Shown here in pieces: positions 15,751-24,762 of a stretch of 63,108 nucleotides of DNA. The stretch lies in assembly GCA_035764935.1 (NCBI GenBank), contig DASTYK010000126.1, positions 1 through 63,108 of the forward strand, read 5' to 3'. This stretch comes from Longimicrobiales bacterium. GTDB taxonomy: Bacteria; Gemmatimonadota; Gemmatimonadetes; Longimicrobiales; RSA9. The notes beneath the pieces are model-generated. The model saw only the letters and a program-made list of their open reading frames with translations, did not search any database and was not told where the DNA came from. Every line of letters starts with the position of its first letter. The first letter of the stretch is position 1. Position numbers and translations under genes: made by a program.

Positions 15751-16742
15751 GTGCCGATCCTGCCGGAAAGGTGATGGTGCAAGCCGGATGCACCGCGATG
15801 TTCGACGTTGCGCGCGGCGGCCCGGTTCGCGGCACGCATGGCATCCTCGATCTCAGCGCCACGGAAGAGATGCAGCGCGCACGTCGCGCCCCAGACATCG
15901 CCGCAGCCGGTGGGATCGCCTTCGTCGGGTGCGCTGACGATGCCGAGACGGCCGGACCGGACGGCGCCGCCGGTGCGCACGATCGTCGGTCGGACGAGCC
16001 CGCGCTGGTACCAGCGCAGCGGGTCGGGCGTCCACGCGGGTGATGCGACGTATGCGGAGCCACGGTCACCGAGGGTCACGAGCAGCAGTCGCATCTCGTT
16101 GCCGACTGCATCTGCAGCGAAGCGCCACGGGTCCCCCTGCCACGCGTGAGCGAGCAGGTTCAGCTCGTCCTCGTTGACCTGCACGATGTCGAAGCAGCGC
16201 AGCCACTCGGGCCAGTGCTCGAGCGGTCGTGGCACACGCATGCCGTCCGGACCCACACCCAGGAAGAGGGAGTGCAGGTCCGTGTAGATGGGGCCGTGAA
16301 AGGAAAGCCGGAGCTGCTGCGCGGTCGCCAGGTCGAGCTCGAAGCCGGAGATCAGGTTGACGTAGAGCGCGTCGAGCGTGTCGACGATGGGCTCCAGCTC
16401 GGGCCACGTCCATGGCGGCACGCCACCGGTCAGCTTTTCGAAACGGCGCTGCCGGTCCTGGTAGCGCAGCTCGACGCGGTTGTTCGGCGCATCGACGATG
16501 CGCACGCCCGTGTCGAGGTCGAAGCCGGGCAGCGTGTGCAGAAAGCGCAGAGCAGGCTCGGCGAGGTCGGCTCCGACGCGAATGATGGGGACGATACGGA
16601 CATCGTCGCCGGCCGCGGCGGCCGCACCGCCGAGCGCATAGGAGATGCCGCCCCATTCCTCGATCGGCACACTCCGGCCGTCGCGGGCATAGATGCGGTC
16701 CCACACCATGCTGCCGAGCACCCCGATGCGCTTCATCGCCAT
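15747..16742 (-). CDS. PfkB/ribokinase-family kinase
   Basis: A 331-residue ribokinase-fold protein. The N-terminus IGVLGSMVWDRI and YALGGAAAAAGD form the substrate side; DPTGCGDVWGATCALHLF near residue 285 is the C-terminal PfkB signature with the catalytic Asp and anion hole. Substrate cannot be told from sequence: sugar, nucleoside or other alcohol. It heads a coupled chain (GTGA, ATGA) with two signalling genes, which is unusual for a sugar kinase. It has no Shine-Dalgarno; copy B of the dispersed element begins four bases upstream of the ATG. Confidence 0.82.
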   Translation of the reverse strand: MAMKRIGVLGSMVWDRIYARDGRSVPIEEWGGISYALGGAAAAAGDDVRIVPIIRVGADLAEPALRFLHTLPGFDLDTGVRIVDAPNNRVELRYQDRQRRFEKLTGGVPPWTWPELEPIVDTLDALYVNLISGFELDLATAQQLRLSFHGPIYTDLHSLFLGVGPDGMRVPRPLEHWPEWLRCFDIVQVNEDELNLLAHAWQGDPWRFAADAVGNEMRLLLVTLGDRGSAYVASPAWTPDPLRWYQRGLVRPTIVRTGGAVRSGRLGIVSAPDEGDPTGCGDVWGATCALHLFRGAEIEDAMRAANRAAARNVEHRGASGLHHHLSGRIGT

Positions 16743-16745
16743 TCA

Positions 16746-16822
16746 TTCAACCACGGAGAACACGGAGCGCACAGAGAACGCCTGGGACGTGCGCGCGGGA
16801 AGCAACGGCGTCTGGATGCCAC
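16746..16822 (+). repeat. Dispersed CCACGGAGn element, copy B
   Basis: TTCAACCACGGAGAACACGG (16746-16765) continues with AGCGCACAGAGAACG; after about 25 bases comes GGCGTCTGGATGCCAC, like the tail of copy A (GGCGTCTCCAGATCCAC). It fills the 96-base gap between the ROK stop and the PfkB start, both on the minus strand, so it is antisense to the leader of pfkB and covers the place of its ribosome binding site. Confidence 0.65.
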
Positions 16823-16838
16823 GACTCGAGGTTGCCTG

Positions 16839-17897
16839 TCAGACGCGGCCGTAGGTTTCCTTCTTGAACACGGCGGCGGCGCCAATGACGCCGGCTGTGC
16901 CCGGGAGGACGCCCGAGACGATTTCGCAGCACTCCTCGGCGCTGCGGAAGGCGCGACGTCGTACTTCCGCGCGCAGCGGAACGAAGAGGTGGTCACCTGC
17001 GCGGGTGACGCCGCCGGCGATCACGATCATGTCGGGGTTCAGGATGTTGATGAGGTTGGCGATGCCGGCGCCAAGCAGCTTGGCAGTCTCACGCATCACC
17101 TCGTTTGCATAGGGGTCGCCGAGAACGACCGCCTCGTAGACCGTGGCGGCCGTAATCTCTTCGAGCTTGCCGTCGACGAGTGTCGGGAGCAGCGACTCCG
17201 CGCCGGCCTCGATACCCTCGATGGCGCGCAGTGCGATGGCTGGGCCCGAGGCGTAGGCTTCGAGGCAGCCGTAGTTGCCGCACTTGCAGCGGCGGCCGGT
17301 CGAGTCGATGGTCATGTGGCCGATCTCGCCCGCCGCGTCGCTCGCGCCGTGGAAGATCTCGCCGTTCAGCACGATGCCGCCACCGATGCCGGTGCCGATG
17401 GTCAGTCCGACGAGGGAATCGACGTCGCGCCCCGCGCCGAGCCACCACTCCCCGTAGGTCGCGCAGTTCGCATCGTTGTCCAGGGTGGCGGGCAGGCCGA
17501 CGGCGTTGGAAATCAGGTCGCGCAGCGGGAAGTTGCGCCAGCCGAGGTTCGGCGTGTTGATGACGGTGCCGGTCGCGCGGTCGAGGGGACCCGGCGAGCC
17601 GATGCCGATACCGGCGAAGTCGTCGGGGCTGCCACCGTTCTGCGCAGCCACCTCGTTACGGCACTCGTTGATCAGGGAAACGATCCGGTCGACGACGTAC
17701 TTCGCGCCCCGATGTGCCTCCGTGGCCACGGAGCGCAGCCCGAGGACGTCGCCATTGCCGCCGTTCATCGGCAGTGCACCCACGGAGATGTTGGTGCCGC
17801 CGAGATCGACGCCGAGCACCCACTTCTTGTCGTCGCCGGCACTCACGGCGCCTCCGCCGGCGGCGGCAGCCTGCTTCCCCTCGTTCGGTGCCATCAT
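16839..17897 (-). CDS. ROK-family glucokinase
   Basis: A 352-residue sugar kinase of the ROK family, phosphorylating glucose (or a related hexose) with ATP in the cytoplasm. Phosphate motif VLGVDLGGTNISVG near residue 29; DNDANCATYGEWWLGAG carries the catalytic Asp; TIGTGIGGGIV binds ATP; CKCGNYGCLEAYAS is the zinc-binding ROK signature. A Gly/Ala-rich N-terminal extension of about 25 residues precedes the core. Two ATGs lie in tandem (17897 and 17894); GGGAG favours the second. The gene lies upstream of the PfkB signalling cluster on the same strand. ROK repressors have an N-terminal helix-turn-helix, absent here. Confidence 0.92.
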   Translation of the reverse strand: MMAPNEGKQAAAAGGGAVSAGDDKKWVLGVDLGGTNISVGALPMNGGNGDVLGLRSVATEAHRGAKYVVDRIVSLINECRNEVAAQNGGSPDDFAGIGIGSPGPLDRATGTVINTPNLGWRNFPLRDLISNAVGLPATLDNDANCATYGEWWLGAGRDVDSLVGLTIGTGIGGGIVLNGEIFHGASDAAGEIGHMTIDSTGRRCKCGNYGCLEAYASGPAIALRAIEGIEAGAESLLPTLVDGKLEEITAATVYEAVVLGDPYANEVMRETAKLLGAGIANLINILNPDMIVIAGGVTRAGDHLFVPLRAEVRRRAFRSAEECCEIVSGVLPGTAGVIGAAAVFKKETYGRV

Positions 17898-18023
17898 GCT
17901 CCCGGTGTGGCGGTTGTCCTCGCCGGGACGCATACCCCGGTCCTGCGGGTTTGCGCCACACGCGCCTGAGAATGCGGGGCGGCCCGGCCCGCGGCAACGG
18001 GGCCCGGTGGACAGTAAACGCGC

Positions 18024-18053
18024 CTGCCGCGGCCCGCGTGCACGTGTTATCCT
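18024..18053 (+). promoter_or_regulatory. Candidate promoter of the polysaccharide operon (CTGCCG, TATCCT)
   Basis: CTGCCG (18024-18029), 18 bases, TATCCT (18048-18053), then six bases and ATG 18060. The -35 is weak. If real, the mRNA would start at or next to the start codon. Confidence 0.4.
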
Positions 18054-18059
18054 GTGCGG

Positions 18060-18890
18060 ATGCGTTTTTCCGTGGTGATCACGACCTACAACCAGCCCGC
18101 CTGGCTCGAGCTGGTGCTGCTCGGCTACCGCGTCCAGACGTTCCGCGACTTCGAGGTCCTCGTGGCCGACGACGGCTCGGACGAACGGACCCGCGCCGTG
18201 ATCGACCGGGCGCGGTCGCAGCTCGGTGTGCCGCTCCACCACGTCTGGCACGAGGACCGCGGCTTCCGCAAGTGCACGATCCTGAACCGTGCGATCGAGG
18301 CGTCCAGCGGCCAGGCGCTGCTGTTCACGGACGGCGATTGCATCCCGCGCCCCGACCTCCTCGCCGTGCACGACGCCCAGCTCCAGCGCGGGCGGTTCCT
18401 GTCGGGCGGGTACGCCAAGCTGTCCGAGCACGTGAGCCACGCGATCACGGCCGAGGACGTGCTGTCTGGCAATGCGACGTCCTGGCGCTGGCTGCGCGCG
18501 CACGGGGCACCCGCGTCGCGCGCGCTGCTCCGGCTGCGCGTGCCTGCTGCGACCGGGCGGCTGCTCGACGCCCTCACGACCACGCGGCCGACGTTCAACG
18601 GCCACAATTCCACCGTGTGGCGGGATGACGTGATCCGCGCCAACGGCTTCGACGAGCGCATGGGCTGGGGCGGGCTGGACCGCGAGCTGGGCGAGCGGCT
18701 GGAAAACGCAGGAGTGCGCGGCAAGCAGGTCCGTCATCGCGCGCACGTGGTTCACCTGTACCACCGGCGCGGGTACCGCAGGCCGGAGATCGAGGCGGCG
18801 AACCGGGCCATCCGGAACGAGACGGCGCGGCTGAAGCGGACGCGGACGGAGCACGGGATCAATGCCCCGCGCGATGCAGTTGCCGGCTGA
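18060..18890 (+). CDS. Family 2 glycosyltransferase
   Basis: A 276-residue GT-A fold glycosyltransferase. VVITTYNQPAWLELVLLGYR opens the fold, LVADDGSDERT binds the nucleotide, and TDGDCIPRPDLL is the DxD metal site. GGLDRELGERLENAG near residue 205 resembles the C-terminal domain of galactosyltransferase-like GT2 enzymes and supplies the catalytic acid. It has no membrane span, so it acts on the cytoplasmic side. It is first in a three-gene operon for a surface polysaccharide; an overlap of 29 bases joins it to the next gene. Donor and acceptor are unknown. Confidence 0.87.
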   Translation: MRFSVVITTYNQPAWLELVLLGYRVQTFRDFEVLVADDGSDERTRAVIDRARSQLGVPLHHVWHEDRGFRKCTILNRAIEASSGQALLFTDGDCIPRPDLLAVHDAQLQRGRFLSGGYAKLSEHVSHAITAEDVLSGNATSWRWLRAHGAPASRALLRLRVPAATGRLLDALTTTRPTFNGHNSTVWRDDVIRANGFDERMGWGGLDRELGERLENAGVRGKQVRHRAHVVHLYHRRGYRRPEIEAANRAIRNETARLKRTRTEHGINAPRDAVAG

Positions 18891-20148
18891 ACGGGGAGCA
18901 CGCCGGCGCGTCACGGTGCTGAACTCGGTCGCACTGAACGCGGGCGACGCAGCGATCCTGGCGGGGCTGAGAGTGGCACTGCTCGAGGCGTTCGGAGCAG
19001 ATCTCGAACTGCAGGTGGCCGACGACGCGCCGACAGCTGCCAGTGCGCTCTACCCCGACATCGACTTCTTCACCGGGCTGCACGGGAGCGGGCTGAACGC
19101 CCGGCATGCGCTGCGGGGTGCTACACGAAGCCTGCACCGACGGCGGGTGCGAATCGCGCAACTTCTGTTAGAGCGAGCGCCCGCCGGAGGGCGGGCCCTG
19201 CTCGATCGGAGGGGACGAGAGCACCTCGCGCGCGTCGGCGGGAGCGTCGCTGCCATCTCGACCGGGGGTACGTACTTCGTCGAACACTACTCGTTCGAGC
19301 GGCGTGCGCTCGAGGTTCTCGCAGCAATCTCCACAGGTGTTCCTACGTTTCTCTATACGCAATCGCTGGGTCCCTTCACCCGCCGGGACACGCGGCACCT
19401 GATGCGGCGCGTCCTTTCGGGATGTGCGGCCGTGTTCCTGCGCGACGAGCGCTCGCGACAGCACGCACTGGAGTTGGGGGTCGACGAAGCGCGGCTGCAC
19501 GTGCGCCCCGACGCAGCGTTCGTGCTGAGTGTTCCTGGACCGACGCTGTCGACGGATCGCCCGCTGCGGATCGCCGTGTCCGTCCGCGAGTGGGGGCACT
19601 TCAGCTCGGGAACGCGCGCGGAGGGCACCGCGCGCTATACAGAGGCGGTGGCGGCGACCGTGCGTGCGCTCGCCCGCGAGCAGGACGCGCAGGTGACCTT
19701 CATGTCGACGTGCCAGGGCGTGCCAGCATACTGGACCGACGACTCACAATTTGCGGACCGGATCGTCGGCGAGTTGCTGCGTGACGTTCCGGGCGTGCAC
19801 GTGGATCACGCGTTCCGCTCGCCCGTCGCACTGCGCGATGCCTACCGCGAATTCGACCTCGTCATCGCGACGCGGATGCACGCCGCCATTCTCGCGCTCT
19901 GCGCCGGCACGCCGGTCGTGCCGATTGCATACGAGTTCAAGACGATGGAGCTGTTCAGATCGCTGGGTATGGCCGAACTCGTAGATGATATCGACCACCT
20001 GAGCCCCGAATCCCTGGTTGCACGCGTGAAGCGGGCGGTCGACGAACGTTACTTGCTGCGTGCCCGCATTGCGGCGCTGCTGCCTCAACTGCGCGAGCAG
20101 GCGGCCGAACCCGCTCATCGAATCAGGCGCTTGATCGAGGTTGCGTGA
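18862..20148 (+). CDS. Polysaccharide pyruvyl transferase family protein
   Basis: A 428-residue protein of the WcaK/CsaB type, which adds ketal-linked pyruvate to sugars using phosphoenolpyruvate. Landmarks are VTVLNSVALNAGDAAILAGL near the N-terminus (nucleotide-like loop), STGGTYFVEHY, TQSLGPF, the middle block IAVSVREWG, and the conserved RMHAAILALCAGTPVVPIAY in the C-terminal half. It overlaps both neighbours (29 bases, and a GTGA junction), so it is co-translated with the two glycosyltransferases. A pyruvylated cell wall or exopolysaccharide is the likely product. An alternative start at 18874 is possible. Confidence 0.83.
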   Translation: MPRAMQLPAERGARRRVTVLNSVALNAGDAAILAGLRVALLEAFGADLELQVADDAPTAASALYPDIDFFTGLHGSGLNARHALRGATRSLHRRRVRIAQLLLERAPAGGRALLDRRGREHLARVGGSVAAISTGGTYFVEHYSFERRALEVLAAISTGVPTFLYTQSLGPFTRRDTRHLMRRVLSGCAAVFLRDERSRQHALELGVDEARLHVRPDAAFVLSVPGPTLSTDRPLRIAVSVREWGHFSSGTRAEGTARYTEAVAATVRALAREQDAQVTFMSTCQGVPAYWTDDSQFADRIVGELLRDVPGVHVDHAFRSPVALRDAYREFDLVIATRMHAAILALCAGTPVVPIAYEFKTMELFRSLGMAELVDDIDHLSPESLVARVKRAVDERYLLRARIAALLPQLREQAAEPAHRIRRLIEVA

Positions 20149-21284
20149 AGCCCACCGTCCTGATCTTCCGGAAGCGGCTGTTGCCCTGGTCGGAGACGTT
20201 CATCGCCGCCCAGGGACGCGCGTTGAAGCGGTATCATCCGGTCTTCGTCGGGTACCAGCGCGATCCCGCCGGCGCCGCCTACCTCGACGGGTGCGAGCAG
20301 ATTCTGCTCAGTGACCACGAGCCGCTCCCCGGAGTCGCAATCGGCAAGGCATTGCTCAAGGTAGCCGGCCGGGTACCGCGATCATGGCTGCGCGCGCTCG
20401 AAGCAACGCGCCCGCGACTGGTTCACGCGCATTTCGCGACGAGCGCACAGCCGGCGCTCCGGCTCGCCGAAGCTCTCAGGCTGCCGCTCGTCATGACCTT
20501 CCACGGCCACGACATCGCCAAGACGCCCCGGAATCGTGCTCACGCAGAGCGACGACGCGCGCTGTTCACGCGGGTCGATCGCGCAATCGCAGTTTCGGAC
20601 TTCATCGCGGATCGACTGCGCGAGGCAGGCTGTCCCGAAGAGAAGATCGTGGTGCACCACATCGGCGTGGACACCGATCGGTTCGTTCCGGCCGCGGACG
20701 CTGTCACAACGCCTCGCGTGCTGTTCGTCGGGCGACTGGTCGAAAAGAAGGGGCTCGATCACCTGCTGCGTGCGTTCCCCGCGGTGCTGAAGCGCGTGCC
20801 CGGAGCGGAGCTCGTGATCGTCGGCGACGGGCCACTACGTGCCCGGCACGCGTCGCTCGCCGCATCGCTCGATGTCCCGGCGCGGTTCGTCGGCGTACAG
20901 ACACCGGACGAGGTGCATGGATGGCTCCGGGCGTCGCAGGTGCTCGCCGCGCCCAGCGTGGTCACAGGAACCGGCGACGCAGAGGGACTGCCCGTCACGA
21001 TCATGGAAGCGCTGGCGACGGGGCTGCCGGTCGTCGCGTTTCCATCCGGCGGCAGCGCCGATGGTGTGCGGGATGGCGAGACAGGATTCCTGGTCGGCCC
21101 CGGCGATGAAACGGGTCTGGCGGACGCGATCGTGCGCGTGCTGTCCGAGGCGCCGTTGCGCACGGCGATGTCGGCAGCGGCGCGTCGGCTCGCGCTCGAC
21201 CGGTTCTCGATCAGCCAGCAGACAACGGAGCTGGAGCGGATCTATGACGAGGTGCTGGGCCAGGCCGGGGTTTGCCTCTGCTGA
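20145..21284 (+). CDS. Family 4 glycosyltransferase
   Basis: A 379-residue GT-B glycosyltransferase. VHAHFATSAQPALRLAEAL and MTFHGHDI lie in the acceptor half; VLFVGRLVEKKGLDHLLRAF begins the donor half; EGLPVTIMEALATGLPVVAF is the E-x7-E nucleotide-sugar motif of family 4. GTG start overlaps the previous stop (GTGA). It completes the polysaccharide operon. A similar GT4 (BshA) makes bacillithiol in some bacteria, but the surroundings point to polysaccharide synthesis. Confidence 0.88.
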   Translation: MKPTVLIFRKRLLPWSETFIAAQGRALKRYHPVFVGYQRDPAGAAYLDGCEQILLSDHEPLPGVAIGKALLKVAGRVPRSWLRALEATRPRLVHAHFATSAQPALRLAEALRLPLVMTFHGHDIAKTPRNRAHAERRRALFTRVDRAIAVSDFIADRLREAGCPEEKIVVHHIGVDTDRFVPAADAVTTPRVLFVGRLVEKKGLDHLLRAFPAVLKRVPGAELVIVGDGPLRARHASLAASLDVPARFVGVQTPDEVHGWLRASQVLAAPSVVTGTGDAEGLPVTIMEALATGLPVVAFPSGGSADGVRDGETGFLVGPGDETGLADAIVRVLSEAPLRTAMSAAARRLALDRFSISQQTTELERIYDEVLGQAGVCLC

Positions 21285-21323
21285 TCCCGGCTTCGACCAG
21301 CAGTGCGGTGGCCGATCCGGCTA

Positions 21324-21352
21324 TTGACATGCGCAGTACATGCAAGCATGTT
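21324..21352 (+). promoter_or_regulatory. Promoter and palindromic operator of the toxin-antitoxin pair
   Basis: TTGACA (21324-21329), 17 bases, CATGTT (21347-21352). The perfect palindrome ACATGCAAGCATGT (21338-21351) overlaps the -10 box, the usual site for autorepression by an antitoxin. The -10 ends six bases before ATG 21359, so the mRNA is predicted to be leaderless. Confidence 0.6.
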
Positions 21353-21358
21353 CCCCAC

Positions 21359-21586
21359 ATGAAAATGATTCAGATCCGGAACGTCCCTGAGCAACTGCAT
21401 CGGGAGGTCAAGGCACGGGCAGCAAAGGCCGGTATGAGCCTGTCCGATTACCTGCTCGAGCTCGTGCGGCGGGACATCGAACGGCCCGATACGGAGGACC
21501 TGCGGCGGCGCCTGCGCGAGCTGCCCCCGGTATACCCTGCCGAGTCAGTGGTCGATGCGGTGCGCCGTGAGCGCGATTCCCGGTAA
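21359..21586 (+). CDS. Ribbon-helix-helix antitoxin (FitA/VapB-like)
   Basis: A 75-residue Arc-type ribbon-helix-helix protein: the strand MIQIRNVPEQL, then helices EVKARAAKAGMSLSDYLLEL, as in FitA-type antitoxins. The acidic and Pro-rich tail (PDTEDLRRRLRELPPVYPAE) would wrap the toxin. It precedes the PIN-domain gene by six bases. It should bind the palindrome at 21338-21351 as a dimer. A second ATG lies two codons further in. Confidence 0.85.
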   Translation: MKMIQIRNVPEQLHREVKARAAKAGMSLSDYLLELVRRDIERPDTEDLRRRLRELPPVYPAESVVDAVRRERDSR

Positions 21587-21592
21587 CGCGGC

Positions 21593-21982
21593 ATGCTCGT
21601 AATCGACGCATCGGCGATGGTGCAGGTACTTCTGCGAGGTGCAGGCGCGAACGCGATCGAGGAGCGGCTGTTCTCGGGCGAGTCGCTGCATGCTCCACAT
21701 CTGCTGGACCTCGAGGTCGCGCAGGTTCTCCGCCGTTATCAGCTCGCCGGCGACCTGGATGATGCGCGTGGCGAGCTTGCGTTGGACCTGCACCGCGACT
21801 TCGCGATCCAGCGTTATCCGCACCACCTGTTTCTGAGTCGGGTGTGGCAGCTCCGTCGCAATGCGACGGCGTACGACGCCGTGTACCTCGCCCTGGCGGA
21901 GGCACTCGGCGCGACGCTGCTCACGCGTGATCGTCGTCTGGCGGGGGTGCCAGGCTGTGTGGCGGAGGTGGAAGTCGTATAG
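21593..21982 (+). CDS. vapC: PIN-domain toxin ribonuclease (VapC family)
   Basis: A 129-residue PIN domain. The acidic metal-binding residues are present: Asp in VIDASAMV (residue 5), Glu in LLDLEVAQVLRR, and the pair in AYDAVYLALAEALGATLLTRDRRL. Such toxins cleave RNA (often tRNA or rRNA) when the antitoxin is lost. Length is typical. It ends 13 bases from the convergent lepA stop. Confidence 0.9.
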   Translation: MLVIDASAMVQVLLRGAGANAIEERLFSGESLHAPHLLDLEVAQVLRRYQLAGDLDDARGELALDLHRDFAIQRYPHHLFLSRVWQLRRNATAYDAVYLALAEALGATLLTRDRRLAGVPGCVAEVEVV

Positions 21983-21995
21983 CGAAGGGCGGCGT

Positions 21996-23795
<1,800 letters not shown>

Positions 23796-23843
23796 GCTGC
23801 GGCCCCCGGCACACGAACGGAAACGGTTGAATGACAGCCTTGA

Positions 23844-23849
23844 AGTATA
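23844..23849 (-). promoter_or_regulatory. Putative -10 box of lepA (TATACT)
   Basis: TATACT on the minus strand in the context GGCGCGCTATACTTCAAGG; no convincing -35 is seen 17 bases above it (TGCCCC region). It leaves a leader of about 40 bases. Confidence 0.4.
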
Positions 23850-23893
23850 GCGCGCCGGGGATTTCCGGGGCAGGGGTAGCGCTGTCCGTGGAG

Positions 23894-24259
23894 CTACGCG
23901 GCCAGGTAGCGCTGGACCTCCTGGAGCACACGGTGCGGGTCGCAGGGCTTGGAGAGGAAGCCGTCGACGCCTGCGTCACGGGCGCGGCGGCCCACGGCGC
24001 CGTAGGTGTGGGCGGTCATCATGACGATCGGGATCTTGCGCAGGACGGCATCACCCTTGAGCTCGGCGGCGATGTCCGCGCCGGTGCGACCTGGCAGCGA
24101 ATGATCCAGGAGGATGAGGTCCGGAAGCTGTCGGCGCACGACTTCGAGCGCGCGCTCTCCGCTTTCCGCCGTCAGCACGCGATAGCCGTGATTCTCGAGA
24201 TAGATGCGGTGGATTCCGAGCAGCTGGAGCTGATCGTCGACCAGGAGAATCGTCCTCAT
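23894..24259 (-). CDS. Single-domain response regulator (CheY-like receiver)
   Basis: A 121-residue stand-alone receiver. VDDQ near the N-terminus gives the acidic pocket, [10 protein letters not shown] carries the phospho-acceptor Asp near residue 53, MMTAH the conserved Thr, and FLSKPCDP the conserved Lys. No output domain follows. The ATG at 24259 starts directly at MRTILLVDD. It has no adjacent kinase gene, so its partner is unknown; it could be a phosphate shuttle. Confidence 0.88.
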   Translation of the reverse strand: MRTILLVDDQLQLLGIHRIYLENHGYRVLTAESGERALEVVRRQLPDLILLDHSLPGRTGADIAAELKGDAVLRKIPIVMMTAHTYGAVGRRARDAGVDGFLSKPCDPHRVLQEVQRYLAA

Positions 24260-24321
24260 ACTGCCAGTCCTGCCGAATGAGGCTGCGGCGATGGAATGAA
24301 CGATGTTCCGGGGCAAGTCGA

Positions 24322-24351
24322 AAAATGCCACGTGGCGACGTCGTGATGCAA
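24322..24351 (-). promoter_or_regulatory. Candidate promoter of the receiver gene (TTGCAT, CATTTT)
   Basis: Minus strand TTGCAT (24351-24346), 18 bases, CATTTT (24327-24322). Expected leader about 55 bases. Moderate consensus match only. Confidence 0.35.
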
Positions 24352-24541
24352 GGCTGCCGCGACGATCCGGAGGCGTTCGTACGCCGCGGTGCCGCAGAAA
24401 GGTCCGAGTGAGCGGACGCCGCTGAGGGTCGGGCGCGGACCGCGCGCGTGCTCGCCGCCAGCCTGTGCCCGGGGTTCGCGGGTGTGTCCGGACGGGGCGC
24501 ACGTGGGCCGGCGGGTGCCGGCCCACGCGACGCGCGCGCGG

Positions 24542-24736
24542 CTAGTGCTGCGCGGAATCGGCGTGCTGGCGCCGACGCGTCAGGAACAGCGCCAGCCCTG
24601 ACAGCACGACGAGTGCGACGATGCCGAAGATGACCGGCGTCGTATGGTGGTTCGAGAGTGCGTGCCCGAGCGAGTAGGGCACGAGCAGCAGCGCAATGGC
24701 TGCGAGCAGCACCAGAACGGAACGGATGAAGGTCAT
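24542..24736 (-). CDS. Small two-span membrane protein
   Basis: A 64-residue protein with two hydrophobic helices (residues 4-22 and 34-54), a His-rich turn SNHHTTP between them, and a basic C-terminal tail LTRRRQHADSAQH. It starts 26 bases after the M28 peptidase stop and is probably co-transcribed with it. CAGGAGAC lies upstream; a three-codon ORF (ATG GCG GCA TGA) overlaps the start. Function unknown. Confidence 0.6.
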   Translation of the reverse strand: MTFIRSVLVLLAAIALLLVPYSLGHALSNHHTTPVIFGIVALVVLSGLALFLTRRRQHADSAQH

Positions 24737-24762
24737 GCCGCCATGTCTCCTGTGTGGTACGA

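Noticed and set aside
17905-17961. Distant inverted repeat GTGTGGCG/CGCCACAC in the ROK leader
   Set aside because: Eight-base arms with 41 bases between are expected by chance in GC-rich DNA.
24733-24751. Three-codon ORF (ATG GCG GCA TGA) overlapping the start of a small membrane protein gene
   Set aside because: The Shine-Dalgarno can serve the main gene directly, and such a short ORF is likely by chance.
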